64,000 nt of DNA from CAAFZY01 sp964410325 (GTDB taxonomy: Bacteria; Pseudomonadota; Alphaproteobacteria; RF32; CAG-239). A model generated the notes under the pieces. The model was not told where the DNA came from, searched no databases, and worked only from the letters and a program-made list of their open reading frames with translations. Within the stretch, counting starts at the first letter, position 1. Each line of letters starts with the position of its first letter. The position numbers and the translations under genes are program-made. The stretch spans positions 1-64,000 of the forward strand of contig CAYPFN010000004.1 in assembly GCA_964410325.1 (NCBI GenBank), read 5' to 3'. Positions 44,383 through 52,228 of this stretch are shown piece by piece.

Positions 44383-45345
44383 ATGCTTAGTTTGAAAAAT
44401 TTTTCCTTAATTTTGGTCGGAATACTGTTTTGGAGCGTTTCTGCCGAGGCTCGAGTTTGTTTTTTAGCCGGAAGTGATGATGATGAAAACTGTTTGACCT
44501 CTATAGGAGATTTTGTCGAGGATGGATGTTCGGGGTATTTATCTTGTGACATTCCAATTATTGGCGCATCAACTTGCGCTAACAGTGAGCAGTCTCTTTA
44601 CCAGCCGGAAGATTGTTGTTCGAACGGCTCTTATTTTGAACGTTGTGACGGTGAGGGGCAGGTTTGTAACGGCGTCAGTTGTAAGGGCTATGATGCAAAC
44701 GGCGACATTTACGAATCTTGTGAAATTGGATACTGTAGCTGTGATAGCTCTTATTCGGAAACTTGTTCGGGAAATGGTTTAACCGGTGATGGCGAAGCTT
44801 GTAATGGTTTGTATCAGAGCTGTAAATGTTCTGATGAATATTATGCTTGTGATGCTGAAGCTGAAGGTAGTGGCTCTTCTTGTTACGACGACACACAAAA
44901 ATATACTTCTTGTACATGTCCGGATGCTGATGGAAGCACATGGGTGTCCGATGCAAGCGATTGTTGTTTTGGTTACTCTAAATATTGTGTTAATCGTCCT
45001 AGTGGCCGTATTGTTTATGAGTGTAACCTAGTAACGTTTGAGAATTGTTCCTGTGGATATACTTATGCATCAGGTACTTCATCATGCATAAACGGCTGTA
45101 CTGATGAAGATTATGAATATGTCGGGGTTCCAGAGAATGTGACTTGTAAAGATCTTCTCAACGGGCTTAGCACAACCTGCGGCAACAATTGTACTTGTAA
45201 AAGCGGATATTGGGATTTTACGGAAAGTTGTGAACAACAGGTGTCTACAGTTTGTACCAATATAGGATATACAGATACTTCGTGCAGCGGTGAATGGATT
45301 GCTTGCCCATATGATGCTTCAGCGAAGAAATGTCTGAATATATAA
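44383..45345 (+). CDS. secreted cysteine-rich protein (about 38 Cys)
   Basis: A 320-residue protein with a Sec signal peptide (LKNFSLILVGILFWSVSAEA). The frame opens at 44353, but the ATG at 44383 follows GGGGG at good spacing. About 38 cysteines, 12 percent of the mature chain, are scattered in irregular CxC, CC and Cx3-10C spacing with Ser, Gly, Tyr and acidic residues, for example YESCEIGYCSCD and LYQSCKCSDEYYACD. The loose repeats of roughly 30 residues suggest a disulphide-rich surface protein. No named domain is recognised. Upstream 44201-44382 has no other gene. Confidence 0.75.
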   Translation: MLSLKNFSLILVGILFWSVSAEARVCFLAGSDDDENCLTSIGDFVEDGCSGYLSCDIPIIGASTCANSEQSLYQPEDCCSNGSYFERCDGEGQVCNGVSCKGYDANGDIYESCEIGYCSCDSSYSETCSGNGLTGDGEACNGLYQSCKCSDEYYACDAEAEGSGSSCYDDTQKYTSCTCPDADGSTWVSDASDCCFGYSKYCVNRPSGRIVYECNLVTFENCSCGYTYASGTSSCINGCTDEDYEYVGVPENVTCKDLLNGLSTTCGNNCTCKSGYWDFTESCEQQVSTVCTNIGYTDTSCSGEWIACPYDASAKKCLNI

Positions 45346-45609
45346 AAATAGTGTAAATGTTTCTGTTTTTAGATGCATGGTAAAAACAATGTTTTAAAGG
45401 CATGAGGCAAGCCTTGTCCTTTCTCTTGAGTATGGGGAAGGGGAATGGTAACAGTGTTGTATTCGTTCGCAGCAATAAAATTATTTGTTGGAATGGTTTT
45501 ATCCGAGGTGTTTCATAGCTTATAAGGAAATGGCGCATAATATTCTTGCATTTTTATAGAAAATGTGATATATATCTATTAGTTTTTTTGGAAAAGGTAT
45601 GGATTTGCT

Positions 45610-45969
45610 ATGATTATCAATAGTAATGATTCTTTGCAAAGAAGTATTTTGACTAATAAATGTTTTTATCAAACAACAGCACAGATTATGCATGATTTTG
45701 AGCAAAAAGGTTATGCAAACTCTGCTGATGAGACAGCTAAAGTAATTGCTGCTTATCATGGTATCATACAGAAAAAAACAAAAAATAACTATAGTAAGGA
45801 TTATAACGAGGCGTTTGATAAGATTGATAGTGCAATTAAAAGCATGGCAAATAAGGTTTTTTATATTTATGATAAAAAAAGTTTTGATCGTGCTTATCAA
45901 TCTTTTCAAGATTTTGATTATATCAGTGCCATTATCCGACGTCAGAGAATGAAAAAAAATCAATTATAA
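45610..45969 (+). CDS. hypothetical protein (119 aa)
   Basis: A small, mostly helical, basic protein (KNNYSKDYNEAFDKIDSAIK in the middle) with no signal peptide or span and no recognised motif. GGA precedes the ATG and a good terminator follows the stop immediately, which supports a real gene. The interval 45346-45609 contains nothing convincing except a 38-codon frame from 45401. Confidence 0.5.
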   Translation: MIINSNDSLQRSILTNKCFYQTTAQIMHDFEQKGYANSADETAKVIAAYHGIIQKKTKNNYSKDYNEAFDKIDSAIKSMANKVFYIYDKKSFDRAYQSFQDFDYISAIIRRQRMKKNQL

Positions 45970-45972
45970 CAT

Positions 45973-45996
45973 ATCCGGTTAAATGCCGGATTTTTG
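45973..45996 (+). terminator. rho-independent terminator
   Basis: A short stem (TCCGG with CCGGA, seven-base loop) and five Ts, three bases after the previous stop. Confidence 0.75.
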
Positions 45997-46087
45997 ATTT
46001 GTGAACTATTTGATATTCAACATTGCAATAATAGATTATTGTCGTTACACTCCATGTATAATTTTAATTTAGTGTACGCGAGGGAAT

Positions 46088-47065
46088 ATGAAACAAATAT
46101 CAGTTATCGGTTGCGGTCGCTGGGGAACTTTTTTGGGCTGGTATGCCGCTAATTACTGTGTTGATAGTGTTGTTCTATATGATATTCCGACATCGCCTAA
46201 CTTTATAGAGCTACAGGATACACGGCGTAATTCGTATTTGGCGTTAAGCGATAATATGGTTTTAACGTCGGATTTAAATAAGATTTTGCATAATGAGTAT
46301 ATAATTATTTCTATTGGGTGCCAGCATTTACGAGAATTAGCACGCCAACTTAATGGATATAATTTAGAAAATAAAAACTTTTTGTTGGCGATGAAAGGGT
46401 TGGAAGAACCAAGCGCTAAAATTTTGATTGATGTTTTTCGAGAGGAAATCAAACAGAATATACATGTATCCTGTTTGGGCGGGCCGGGACATGTGCAGGA
46501 TTATATTAAAAAAGTTCCTTCCTGTGTGGTTGTTGACAGTTATGAAGAAGAAAACAAGGATCGTTGGATTAGGTTGTTGCAGAGTGATTTGATTCGTTTT
46601 TATTATGGTAATGACGTTATCGGTAATCAGATTGGTGCAGCTTTAAAAAATGTTATCGGCATTGCTGCCGGTATTTTGGACGGATTGGAATGGTATGGTT
46701 TGAAAGGCGCTTTAATGGCGCGGGCGCCAGTTGAAGTTGGCCGTTTGATTAAGCATTTTGGCGGAAATCCTTTTACAGCTTATGGGTTGGCGCATTTAGG
46801 CGATTATGAGGCAACATTGTTTTCAAAACACAGCCATAATCGTATGTACGGTGAGATGTTTGCTAAAGGCGAACGTTTCGGTAAACTGGCGGAAGGTGTG
46901 GCAACTCTTAAAGCAGTTAAAATTATTGCCGATAGAGAAAAAATTGATATGCCTATTTGCCAAGCTTTGTATAAGGTTGTTTATGAGGATGCCGATATTA
47001 AAGCTACAATCAAAGAGATGTTTGAGCGGGGGTTGAAAAAGGAATTTGATTATATCAGCGCTTAA
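46088..47065 (+). CDS. gpsA: glycerol-3-phosphate dehydrogenase [NAD(P)+]
   Basis: Makes sn-glycerol 3-phosphate from dihydroxyacetone phosphate for phospholipid synthesis. The NAD-binding motif VIGCGRWGTFLG is at residues 6-17, and the catalytic region GNQIGAALKNVIGIAAGI with its lysine, plus HLGDYEATLFSKHSHNR, follows the GpsA pattern, although the usual GLGDL/TC motif is changed to HLGDYEAT. The 325 residues are normal. GAGGG precedes the ATG, and a TATAAT at 46057-46062 may be its -10 element. It ends in a terminator. Confidence 0.9.
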   Translation: MKQISVIGCGRWGTFLGWYAANYCVDSVVLYDIPTSPNFIELQDTRRNSYLALSDNMVLTSDLNKILHNEYIIISIGCQHLRELARQLNGYNLENKNFLLAMKGLEEPSAKILIDVFREEIKQNIHVSCLGGPGHVQDYIKKVPSCVVVDSYEEENKDRWIRLLQSDLIRFYYGNDVIGNQIGAALKNVIGIAAGILDGLEWYGLKGALMARAPVEVGRLIKHFGGNPFTAYGLAHLGDYEATLFSKHSHNRMYGEMFAKGERFGKLAEGVATLKAVKIIADREKIDMPICQALYKVVYEDADIKATIKEMFERGLKKEFDYISA

Positions 47066-47077
47066 GGAAAGTTGTTA

Positions 47078-47104
47078 AAAAACCGGCTTTGCGCCGGTTT
47101 TTTA
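47078..47104. terminator. bidirectional terminator
   Basis: A perfect stem (AAAACCGGC arm, TTTGC loop region) with A- and T-runs, between gpsA and the convergent ctrA. Confidence 0.85.
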
Positions 47105-47135
47105 TGGTTGCAACTCCTTATTTAAAAGATTGATA

Positions 47136-47822
47136 TCATTTAACCTCATCCGGATCGCGTAGAACGTAACCGCGGCCCCAGACGGTTTCAATATAATTTT
47201 TACCACCAGAGGCTTTTTCTAATTTTTTACGCAGCTTACAGATGAAGACATCAATAATTTTTAATTCAGGTTCATCAATACCGCCATAAAGATGGTTTAA
47301 AAACTGATCTTTGTTTAAGGTAGAACCTTTACGCAAAGACAATAGCTCCATAATACCGTATTCTTTACCAGTTAGATGTAATGCTTTGCCACAGACGGTT
47401 ACCGTTTGTGTATCAAGATTGACTTCAACATCGCCAGTTTTAATAATGGAGTTGGAATGTCCTTTTGAGCGACGGACAATAGCCTGAATACGCGCTAAAA
47501 GTTCGGATTTGTCAAAAGGTTTGGTCAGATAGTCGTCCGCGCCATAACCTAAACCCTTAACCTTTTTATCTGGTTCGCTTAAACCGGAGAGAATTAAAAC
47601 AGGAGTGTTGACTTTGGCATTGCGCAGACTTTTTAGAACTTCATAACCATTCATATCCGGAAGCATCAGGTCTAGAATAATGATATCATAATCGTATAAT
47701 TTGCCGATTTCGAGTCCATCTTCGCCCAAATCGGTCGCATCAACAATCATGCCTTCTTTTTTTAACATTATTTCAATGTTTTGCGAGACGGCATAATCAT
47801 CTTCTACTAACAATACTCTCAT
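47136..47822 (-). CDS. ctrA: cell-cycle response regulator CtrA
   Basis: An OmpR/PhoB-type regulator of 228 residues that in alphaproteobacteria controls the cell cycle and silences the origin. The receiver has D8, D9 and the phosphorylated D51 in IILDLMLPDMNG, with KPF for the lysine. VRRSKGHSNSIIKTGDVEVNLD, HLTGKEYGIMELLSLRKG, YGGIDEPELKIIDVFICKL and ETVWGRGYVLRDP are nearly word for word Caulobacter CtrA, which separates it from PhoB. The C-terminus ends EVK rather than the Ala-Ala that ClpXP recognises. A perfect CtrA box lies upstream. Confidence 0.95.
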   Translation of the reverse strand: MRVLLVEDDYAVSQNIEIMLKKEGMIVDATDLGEDGLEIGKLYDYDIIILDLMLPDMNGYEVLKSLRNAKVNTPVLILSGLSEPDKKVKGLGYGADDYLTKPFDKSELLARIQAIVRRSKGHSNSIIKTGDVEVNLDTQTVTVCGKALHLTGKEYGIMELLSLRKGSTLNKDQFLNHLYGGIDEPELKIIDVFICKLRKKLEKASGGKNYIETVWGRGYVLRDPDEVK

Positions 47823-47892
47823 CTCTTTGCCTTTCCGTAATCTTTTAATAGTAATCTTACTATAACGCCATATTTTTTATTTGTGAATCATT

Positions 47893-47907
47893 TTAAAGCC
47901 CTGTTAA
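47893..47907. promoter_or_regulatory. CtrA box upstream of ctrA
   Basis: TTAA at 47893-47896 and TTAA at 47904-47907 are separated by exactly seven bases (AGCCCTG), the consensus CtrA site. It lies 71-85 bases upstream of the ctrA start, in the 182-base ctrA-sodB divergent gap, so autoregulation is likely; sodB could also be affected. Confidence 0.65.
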
Positions 47908-48004
47908 TAATTATTAATAGGATAAAGAATAATTAAGCGGAAAGTTGGTTGAAATGGAGGATTTTTATGTATATTATTAACTTAAGTTTTTTAAGGAGGA
48001 AAAA

Positions 48005-48580
48005 ATGTTTCAATTACCGCTGCTGAGTTATAAACTTGATGAACTTGCCCCCTATATTTCCCAAAACACAATGGCGTTTCATTATTTGAAACATCATCAA
48101 ACATATATTGATAATCTGAATAAACTGATTGTTGGAACAGCGTTCGAAAATATGGCTCTGCCGGCAATTGTTAAAAATACTGCCAGGAAAACGGAATACA
48201 AGGCAATTTTTAACAATGCCGCGCAAACTTGGAATCACTCTTTTTTCTGGAATTCCATGCGGCCGAACGGTGGTGGCAAACCGCATGGGCAGTTGTTTGA
48301 GGAAATAATAAAATCTTTCGGCAGTTATGAAAACTTTCGCAAAGAGTTTAAAGACGCCGCGCTGGCACAGTTTGGTAGTGGCTGGGCTTGGCTTATTCGT
48401 GAAGATAAAGACCGTTTGGCCATTATGAAAACAGCAAATGCGGATAATCCTCTCGCACATGATTTAGAGGCGGTTTTGACAATCGATGTCTGGGAACATG
48501 CGTATTATCTGGATTATCAAAACCGTCGCGCCGATTTTATTGATGCCTTTTTGGATCATCTGGTGGATTGGAAAGAATAA
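48005..48580 (+). CDS. sodB: superoxide dismutase, Fe/Mn type
   Basis: Converts superoxide to peroxide and oxygen in the cytoplasm. The 191 residues carry the four metal ligands: His26 (TMAFHYLKHH), a second His in WNHSFFW, Asp in DVWEHAYYLDY and the His three residues later. The QFGSGWAWL segment with conserved Gln region is typical of the iron type. A perfect AAGGAGG ribosome site precedes the ATG. It is divergent from ctrA and monocistronic. Confidence 0.95.
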   Translation: MFQLPLLSYKLDELAPYISQNTMAFHYLKHHQTYIDNLNKLIVGTAFENMALPAIVKNTARKTEYKAIFNNAAQTWNHSFFWNSMRPNGGGKPHGQLFEEIIKSFGSYENFRKEFKDAALAQFGSGWAWLIREDKDRLAIMKTANADNPLAHDLEAVLTIDVWEHAYYLDYQNRRADFIDAFLDHLVDWKE

Positions 48581-48611
48581 AGACAGACTTGAGATAAATT
48601 TACAGTAGATT

Positions 48612-48643
48612 AAAAGCTCCGGTTATTATCGGAGCTTTTTAAA
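48612..48643 (+). terminator. terminator of sodB
   Basis: A perfect 10-bp stem (AAAAGCTCCG arm, eight-base loop) with a T-run, 31 bases after the stop. Confidence 0.88.
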
Positions 48644-48695
48644 ATAATTCTTGCATTACGTTAAGAAGTATATTAAAAGGAAAGCACTTCGTAAT

Positions 48696-48771
48696 GGTCC
48701 CATCGTCTAGAGGCTTAGGACGCGGCCCTCTCAAGGCTGCAACACGGGTTCGAATCCCGTTGGGATCACCA
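48696..48771 (+). tRNA. tRNA-Glu (CUC)
   Basis: A 76-base class I tRNA with acceptor GGTCCCA paired to TGGGATC, anticodon CTC in the loop CTCTCAA, T-arm GGGTTCGAATCCC and encoded CCA. Its last 15 bases begin a 21-base direct repeat found again 187 bases downstream. Confidence 0.93.
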
Positions 48772-48777
48772 ATGCAA
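48757..48777 (+). repeat. direct repeat, copy 1 (tRNA-Glu 3' end)
   Basis: Twenty-one bases starting CCGTTGGGATCACCA and ending ATGCAA span the tRNA 3' end plus six bases. An identical copy is at 48944-48964. Such repeats are typical of attachment sites of tRNA-targeting integrases. Confidence 0.8.
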
Positions 48778-48802
48778 GCCTCTCTTTTTAAGAGAGGCTT
48801 TG
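48776..48802 (+). terminator. terminator of tRNA-Glu
   Basis: A perfect 11-bp stem (AAGCCTCTCTT arm) with a short loop directly after the tRNA. Confidence 0.75.
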
Positions 48803-48907
48803 TTGTTGACCCTAGAGATTCGAACCCGAGGTTCGTTCAATTGCGACTAAATTTCGCTTTGCGACGCTGTCGCTTGCTTGCTCAATAAGTCTCATTGTGT
48901 CTCCTCA

Positions 48908-48937
48908 GAAAAAGAGCGTTAGGGCTCTTTTTCTTTC
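48908..48937 (+). terminator. second hairpin terminator
   Basis: A perfect 10-bp stem (GAAAAAGAGC arm, six-base loop) with a T-rich 3' arm, just before the second direct-repeat copy. The 105 bases between the two hairpins have no gene. Confidence 0.7.
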
Positions 48938-48943
48938 GGCCAT

Positions 48944-48964
48944 CCGTTGGGATCACCAATGCAA
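48944..48964 (+). repeat. direct repeat, copy 2 (displaced tRNA 3' end)
   Basis: Identical over 21 bases to the tRNA-Glu 3' end at 48757-48777 but without a tRNA body. It marks a duplicated attachment-type sequence. The interval 48965-49150 downstream shows a 61-codon open frame without a convincing start context and nothing recognisable. Confidence 0.8.
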
Positions 48965-49150
48965 ATGGCAGGTATGAAAACTGCCGTTTTTCTTTATTTT
49001 CCAGGGACTTCAGCGAGTTTGAGAGTTGTAAATTTGAAATTACGGTTTTGGGAAGCTTATACGAACTCGTTTAGAAAAAATATTTATTTTTTTCAAATGC
49101 TTAGATCTGTTGAAATCTTGTTCAATTTTTGGGGATGTTTTGTTTTTCAG

Positions 49151-49933
49151 TTAACGTAGATTTATGCCGTATTTCTTTACTAAGCTTTTCAGAGCCTCTT
49201 TAGTGATCTTATCTTGATACCATTGTTGTCTTTCTTCTTTAAAAAATTCATTTCCGGCCGTCATACAGTCAGGGCAAAAGGGAGATATATTGTGTTTTTT
49301 TGCGAGTAATCGGGCTCTTGTTATATCGCTAAAATCGCCATCAGATCTTTGTTGCATAATGCACATCTCGTCTGGATCTGTACAATGTGGGCCTAAATTC
49401 TCTTCAGAATTTTTTCTTCTTTCGTAAGTAAGATTAATAACATGTCCAAACTCGTGCATTAATACTGTTTTGAAGTTTTCGCGATCAATCAGCTTGCCGT
49501 TTTGATTTGAAAAGCGGTAGGCAGAAACAACACAGCCAATCCTCTCTTCTCCTATACCTAGACAATATGCATCCTTATCATAAGGATATAAATCATCTTT
49601 TGTCAACAAGATTGTAAATTGTGGAATTTGTTGATTTGTCGGGTCTTTCTGCATTGTTTCAAGTAAGGTGCTTGCATTTAGCCGATGATAATTAGGGTCT
49701 GGTCGGGCATTTTCAATATGCCAACGAGTGCTTTTATATGGAGCCAGATAAAGCTTCCCATTTTGAGAATAGATATACCCATGATCTTTCCATGCACCTA
49801 AATTAGTAATTGGATAATCATTTTTATATTCAGGGAAAAACCCCATGATTTCGCTAATTGCTTCGACAGCGACATAGTTTACTTCAGGATCAAGCCCATC
49901 TTGGCTAACTATATAAATATCTCTCTGTTTCAT
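49151..49933 (-). CDS. archaemetzincin-like zinc metallopeptidase
   Basis: A 260-residue protein whose core matches archaemetzincins: a TKDDLYPYDKDAYCLGIGEE strand resembles the TDVDLY-FVFG block, followed by CVVSAYRF, then HEFGH at 160-164 with catalytic Glu161. In the family HExxHxxGxxHC is followed by Cx4CxM and a CxxC. Here H183-C184 comes 13 residues late, then C191-I-M193 and C220-P-D-C223. So the third zinc ligand and cysteine cluster are present but the loop is enlarged. GAGGGA precedes the ATG. It lies just beyond the tRNA-Glu repeat. The substrate is unknown. Confidence 0.72.
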   Translation of the reverse strand: MKQRDIYIVSQDGLDPEVNYVAVEAISEIMGFFPEYKNDYPITNLGAWKDHGYIYSQNGKLYLAPYKSTRWHIENARPDPNYHRLNASTLLETMQKDPTNQQIPQFTILLTKDDLYPYDKDAYCLGIGEERIGCVVSAYRFSNQNGKLIDRENFKTVLMHEFGHVINLTYERRKNSEENLGPHCTDPDEMCIMQQRSDGDFSDITRARLLAKKHNISPFCPDCMTAGNEFFKEERQQWYQDKITKEALKSLVKKYGINLR

Positions 49934-50109
49934 GATATATCCCTCTGTTCTATATTATACCCTTATTTTTATTAAAAATCAAGGAATGCAAATAGCCAGC
50001 CGTTTTACAACTTGTCCGAACAATTTATTTATTGATATATTTTAAAGATAGGATTATGAGATATTTCTTTTGCAATAGACACCGCTTCTTTAAAAACTGG
50101 CAATAAATT

Positions 50110-50802
50110 ATGCTCCATAATTTCATAAGGATCTTTTTGTTGTTTATTTTGCAGCATTCAACTTCTCCATATTTATTTATATCAAGATACTTAAATAATT
50201 TTAAAGATGATTACCATGCATCCAGACGATTATATGCGATGTCTATAGCATCTTTGGTTATAAATTTATTGAATGCTAAGAATAATTCGGATGAACTGAA
50301 AAAGAAAAATATAAAGATGCTCGATGTAATTCAAGAGAGAACTTATTATAACGCAGATGGTAGTTTAAGAAAAGAAAGTATTTTTTATCACCCGGAAATT
50401 ATAAAATTCAAGATTCAAATGAATAAATTAGGAGGAGGATATTTTGATGATGCTGTTATATGTCGTTGCGTAGAGAGTTTTAAGCTTGATAGTGGTATGA
50501 GTACATTTAGCGAAGGACAGCCCATTATTTCTCCTGATGGAAAAATTTTAGATTGGGAAAAGGCATCAAATTCTGCTATATTTAAATTTGCCGTTAGGGA
50601 TATGGTAATTGATATGTATTCCCGTGAGATGGAACGTTATAAAAAACTCAATGAGGATGAGAAAATGAGAGAAGTTAGATATTTTATCAATAAAGAGTGC
50701 GAAGAAACAATAAATACGAAAATAGCTGAAAGTTGCTCAGAAAGACAGGGCTCTTCGGTTGTTGGCTTATTTATGGATAAAGGAGGAAAAGGCATCGCGT
50801 AA
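50110..50802 (+). CDS. hypothetical protein (230 aa)
   Basis: An open frame of 230 codons. The first 20 residues are hydrophobic (NFIRIFLLFILQHSTSPYLF) and could be a signal or anchor; the rest is soluble, helical and charged, with the region 95-140 mixed and a Lys/Glu-rich helix at 175-205. No motif is recognised. There is no clear ribosome site, so the true start may be a later ATG such as the one in YAMSIAS. It lies in the accessory patch after tRNA-Glu, divergent from the archaemetzincin gene. Confidence 0.5.
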   Translation: MLHNFIRIFLLFILQHSTSPYLFISRYLNNFKDDYHASRRLYAMSIASLVINLLNAKNNSDELKKKNIKMLDVIQERTYYNADGSLRKESIFYHPEIIKFKIQMNKLGGGYFDDAVICRCVESFKLDSGMSTFSEGQPIISPDGKILDWEKASNSAIFKFAVRDMVIDMYSREMERYKKLNEDEKMREVRYFINKECEETINTKIAESCSERQGSSVVGLFMDKGGKGIA

Positions 50803-50862
50803 ACTGTGCGTTTAAGCCTCATCAAGTCAAAAAGTCTTTATTGTTTTGGAATATAAGAAAGA

Positions 50863-51232
50863 TTAAATTAGTTTTATTACATTTTCATAGATTTTTTTAG
50901 TCGTTGTTTGAAAATTTTTATAGGTATTTACTATTGCTTTATTTGCAATTTTAGCACAAATTTCCTTAAGTTCTGGATTTATTTTGCCGCTTAAAATATC
51001 TCCTTTTAATTTGTTAGGATTTTTTCCAAGGATATTGTTGATGGCTTTTTCTAGAGCATCAGGTTCTTTATCCTGCTCTTTTAAACGTTCTTTAGTTTCT
51101 TTTATTTTTTGTTCAATTTCCTTGGCTTGTTGAGCATTTTCAACAGTTTCTTTAGCTTGTTTTGGATTATCGGCTGCAGGTCGTGCGGAATGATTTGGAG
51201 CGGCAACTGCAGAAAATGACGCTTGCTAACAT
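50863..51232 (-). pseudogene. frameshifted coiled-coil secreted-protein gene
   Basis: A continuous minus-strand frame from 51225 to a stop at 50863-50865 reads SAVAAPNHSARPAADNPKQ and then a Lys/Glu-rich helix (EQKIKETKERLKEQDKE, later NNILGKNPNKLKGDILSG). It contains no ATG, GTG or TTG start and is closed upstream by a TAG at 51226-51228. A start at 51232 (MLASVIF) in the neighbouring frame would join smoothly as a signal peptide with a one-base shift near 51208. I read it as a gene broken by a recent indel, or a sequencing error. Confidence 0.55.
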
Positions 51233-51368
51233 GCAGGCTGAATTGCATAAAATTTCTTGAAAATTATTTATAAAAACTGCTTTAATAAAAGCAGTAACAC
51301 TGTTTATATAGTAAAATGATTCTGAAACAATAGGGATATTAAAGGTTATCAACGGCTAAGATTGAAAT

Positions 51369-52034
51369 ATGTTTGAAGAGATTTTTAAGTATAAAAAGGC
51401 GGAGTTTGCCGCAATAGAAGATTTTGGCTTTGTTAAGACGGAAAGTGGCTATATTTGGTCGAAAGATATTTTGGGCGGTACGTTTGAGTTGAGGGTTTTA
51501 ATAGATAAGTCCGGCGCGATTAAAAGCAATGTGATAGACAAAGATACCAGAGAGATGTATGTTTTATATCAGGCGGTAAATGCAGAAGGGGCGTTTATCG
51601 GGAAAATGCGCGAAGAGTGTCGGCGGATTTTGCAAGAGATTGCCGATAGGTGCTATGTTTCTCAGATTTTTAAGAGTACGGTTACACAACAGGTTATTGC
51701 CTATGTGCAGCAAAAATATCACGACAAATTGGAATTTTTATGGGAAAAATTTCCAGATAACGCGGTTTTTCGCCGTTCAGACAATAAAAAATGGTATGCG
51801 GCGATTTTGACGGTGATGGCATCTAAACTCAATCTAGAAAATGATAGGAAATTTGAGGTCATAGATTTGCGCGGCACACCAGAAAACATTGTTGTTTGGG
51901 TTGATGGCATTAGATATTTTCCGGGGTATCATATGAATAAAAAAAACTGGTATACTATTTGTCTTGATGGTTCGGTTGATGTTGCAGAAATATTTTGGCG
52001 AATTGATGAAAGTTATCGGTTGGCAAAAAAATGA
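51369..52034 (+). CDS. MmcQ/YjbR family protein with N-terminal extension
   Basis: A 221-residue protein. The C-terminal half, from about 120 on, carries the MmcQ/YjbR fold signatures: WEKFPDNAVFRRSDNKKWYAAI, LRGTPENIVVWVDGIRYFPGYHMNKKNWYTICLDG as separate conserved blocks (PENI, FPGYHMNK, W-Y-T-I), and a final DESYRLAKK helix. The first 100 residues form another alpha/beta domain often seen joined to it. These proteins have a CyaY-like or double-wing fold, but their role is unknown. It is monocistronic, upstream of the HxlR-type element. Confidence 0.82.
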   Translation: MFEEIFKYKKAEFAAIEDFGFVKTESGYIWSKDILGGTFELRVLIDKSGAIKSNVIDKDTREMYVLYQAVNAEGAFIGKMREECRRILQEIADRCYVSQIFKSTVTQQVIAYVQQKYHDKLEFLWEKFPDNAVFRRSDNKKWYAAILTVMASKLNLENDRKFEVIDLRGTPENIVVWVDGIRYFPGYHMNKKNWYTICLDGSVDVAEIFWRIDESYRLAKK

Positions 52035-52043
52035 TTTAACTTT

Positions 52044-52082
52044 CTTTAAAGTTAGTATGAAACCAGAAAGTGAGTATTGAAT
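52044..52082. promoter_or_regulatory. HxlR-type operator, copy A (upstream of the flavin reductase gene)
   Basis: Direct half-sites GTTAGTAT at 52051-52058 and GTGAGTAT at 52070-52077, starting 19 bases apart, followed by TGAAT. The 39-base element is 32/39 identical to copy B in the hxlR promoter region, so both are probably bound by the same regulator. Confidence 0.6.
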
Positions 52083-52228
52083 CAGCGTAAGTTTCTTTTT
52101 AAATTGCATTGTGGTAATGTGAGGATAAATCACGGCAGTGCGAAAATTTTTTGTCATTTGTATTGACTGTGGTGGCTTTAAGCATATTGCCGAAAGCAGA
52201 CCTGGCAATATAATCAGGAGGAAGAAAT

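Noticed and set aside
45401..45517. 38-codon frame (MRQALSFLLSMGKG start) with AAGG upstream
   Set aside because: Too short, no signal or motif, and the surrounding gap shows no coding bias; it may be a fragment but cannot be supported.
48694..48888. 64-codon open frame over tRNA-Glu
   Set aside because: It is a translation of the tRNA and its downstream hairpin; it has no independent support.
49000..49150. Open frame MKTAVFLYFPG... after the second direct repeat
   Set aside because: It begins inside or next to repeated attachment-type sequence and has no good start context or recognised homology; not annotated.
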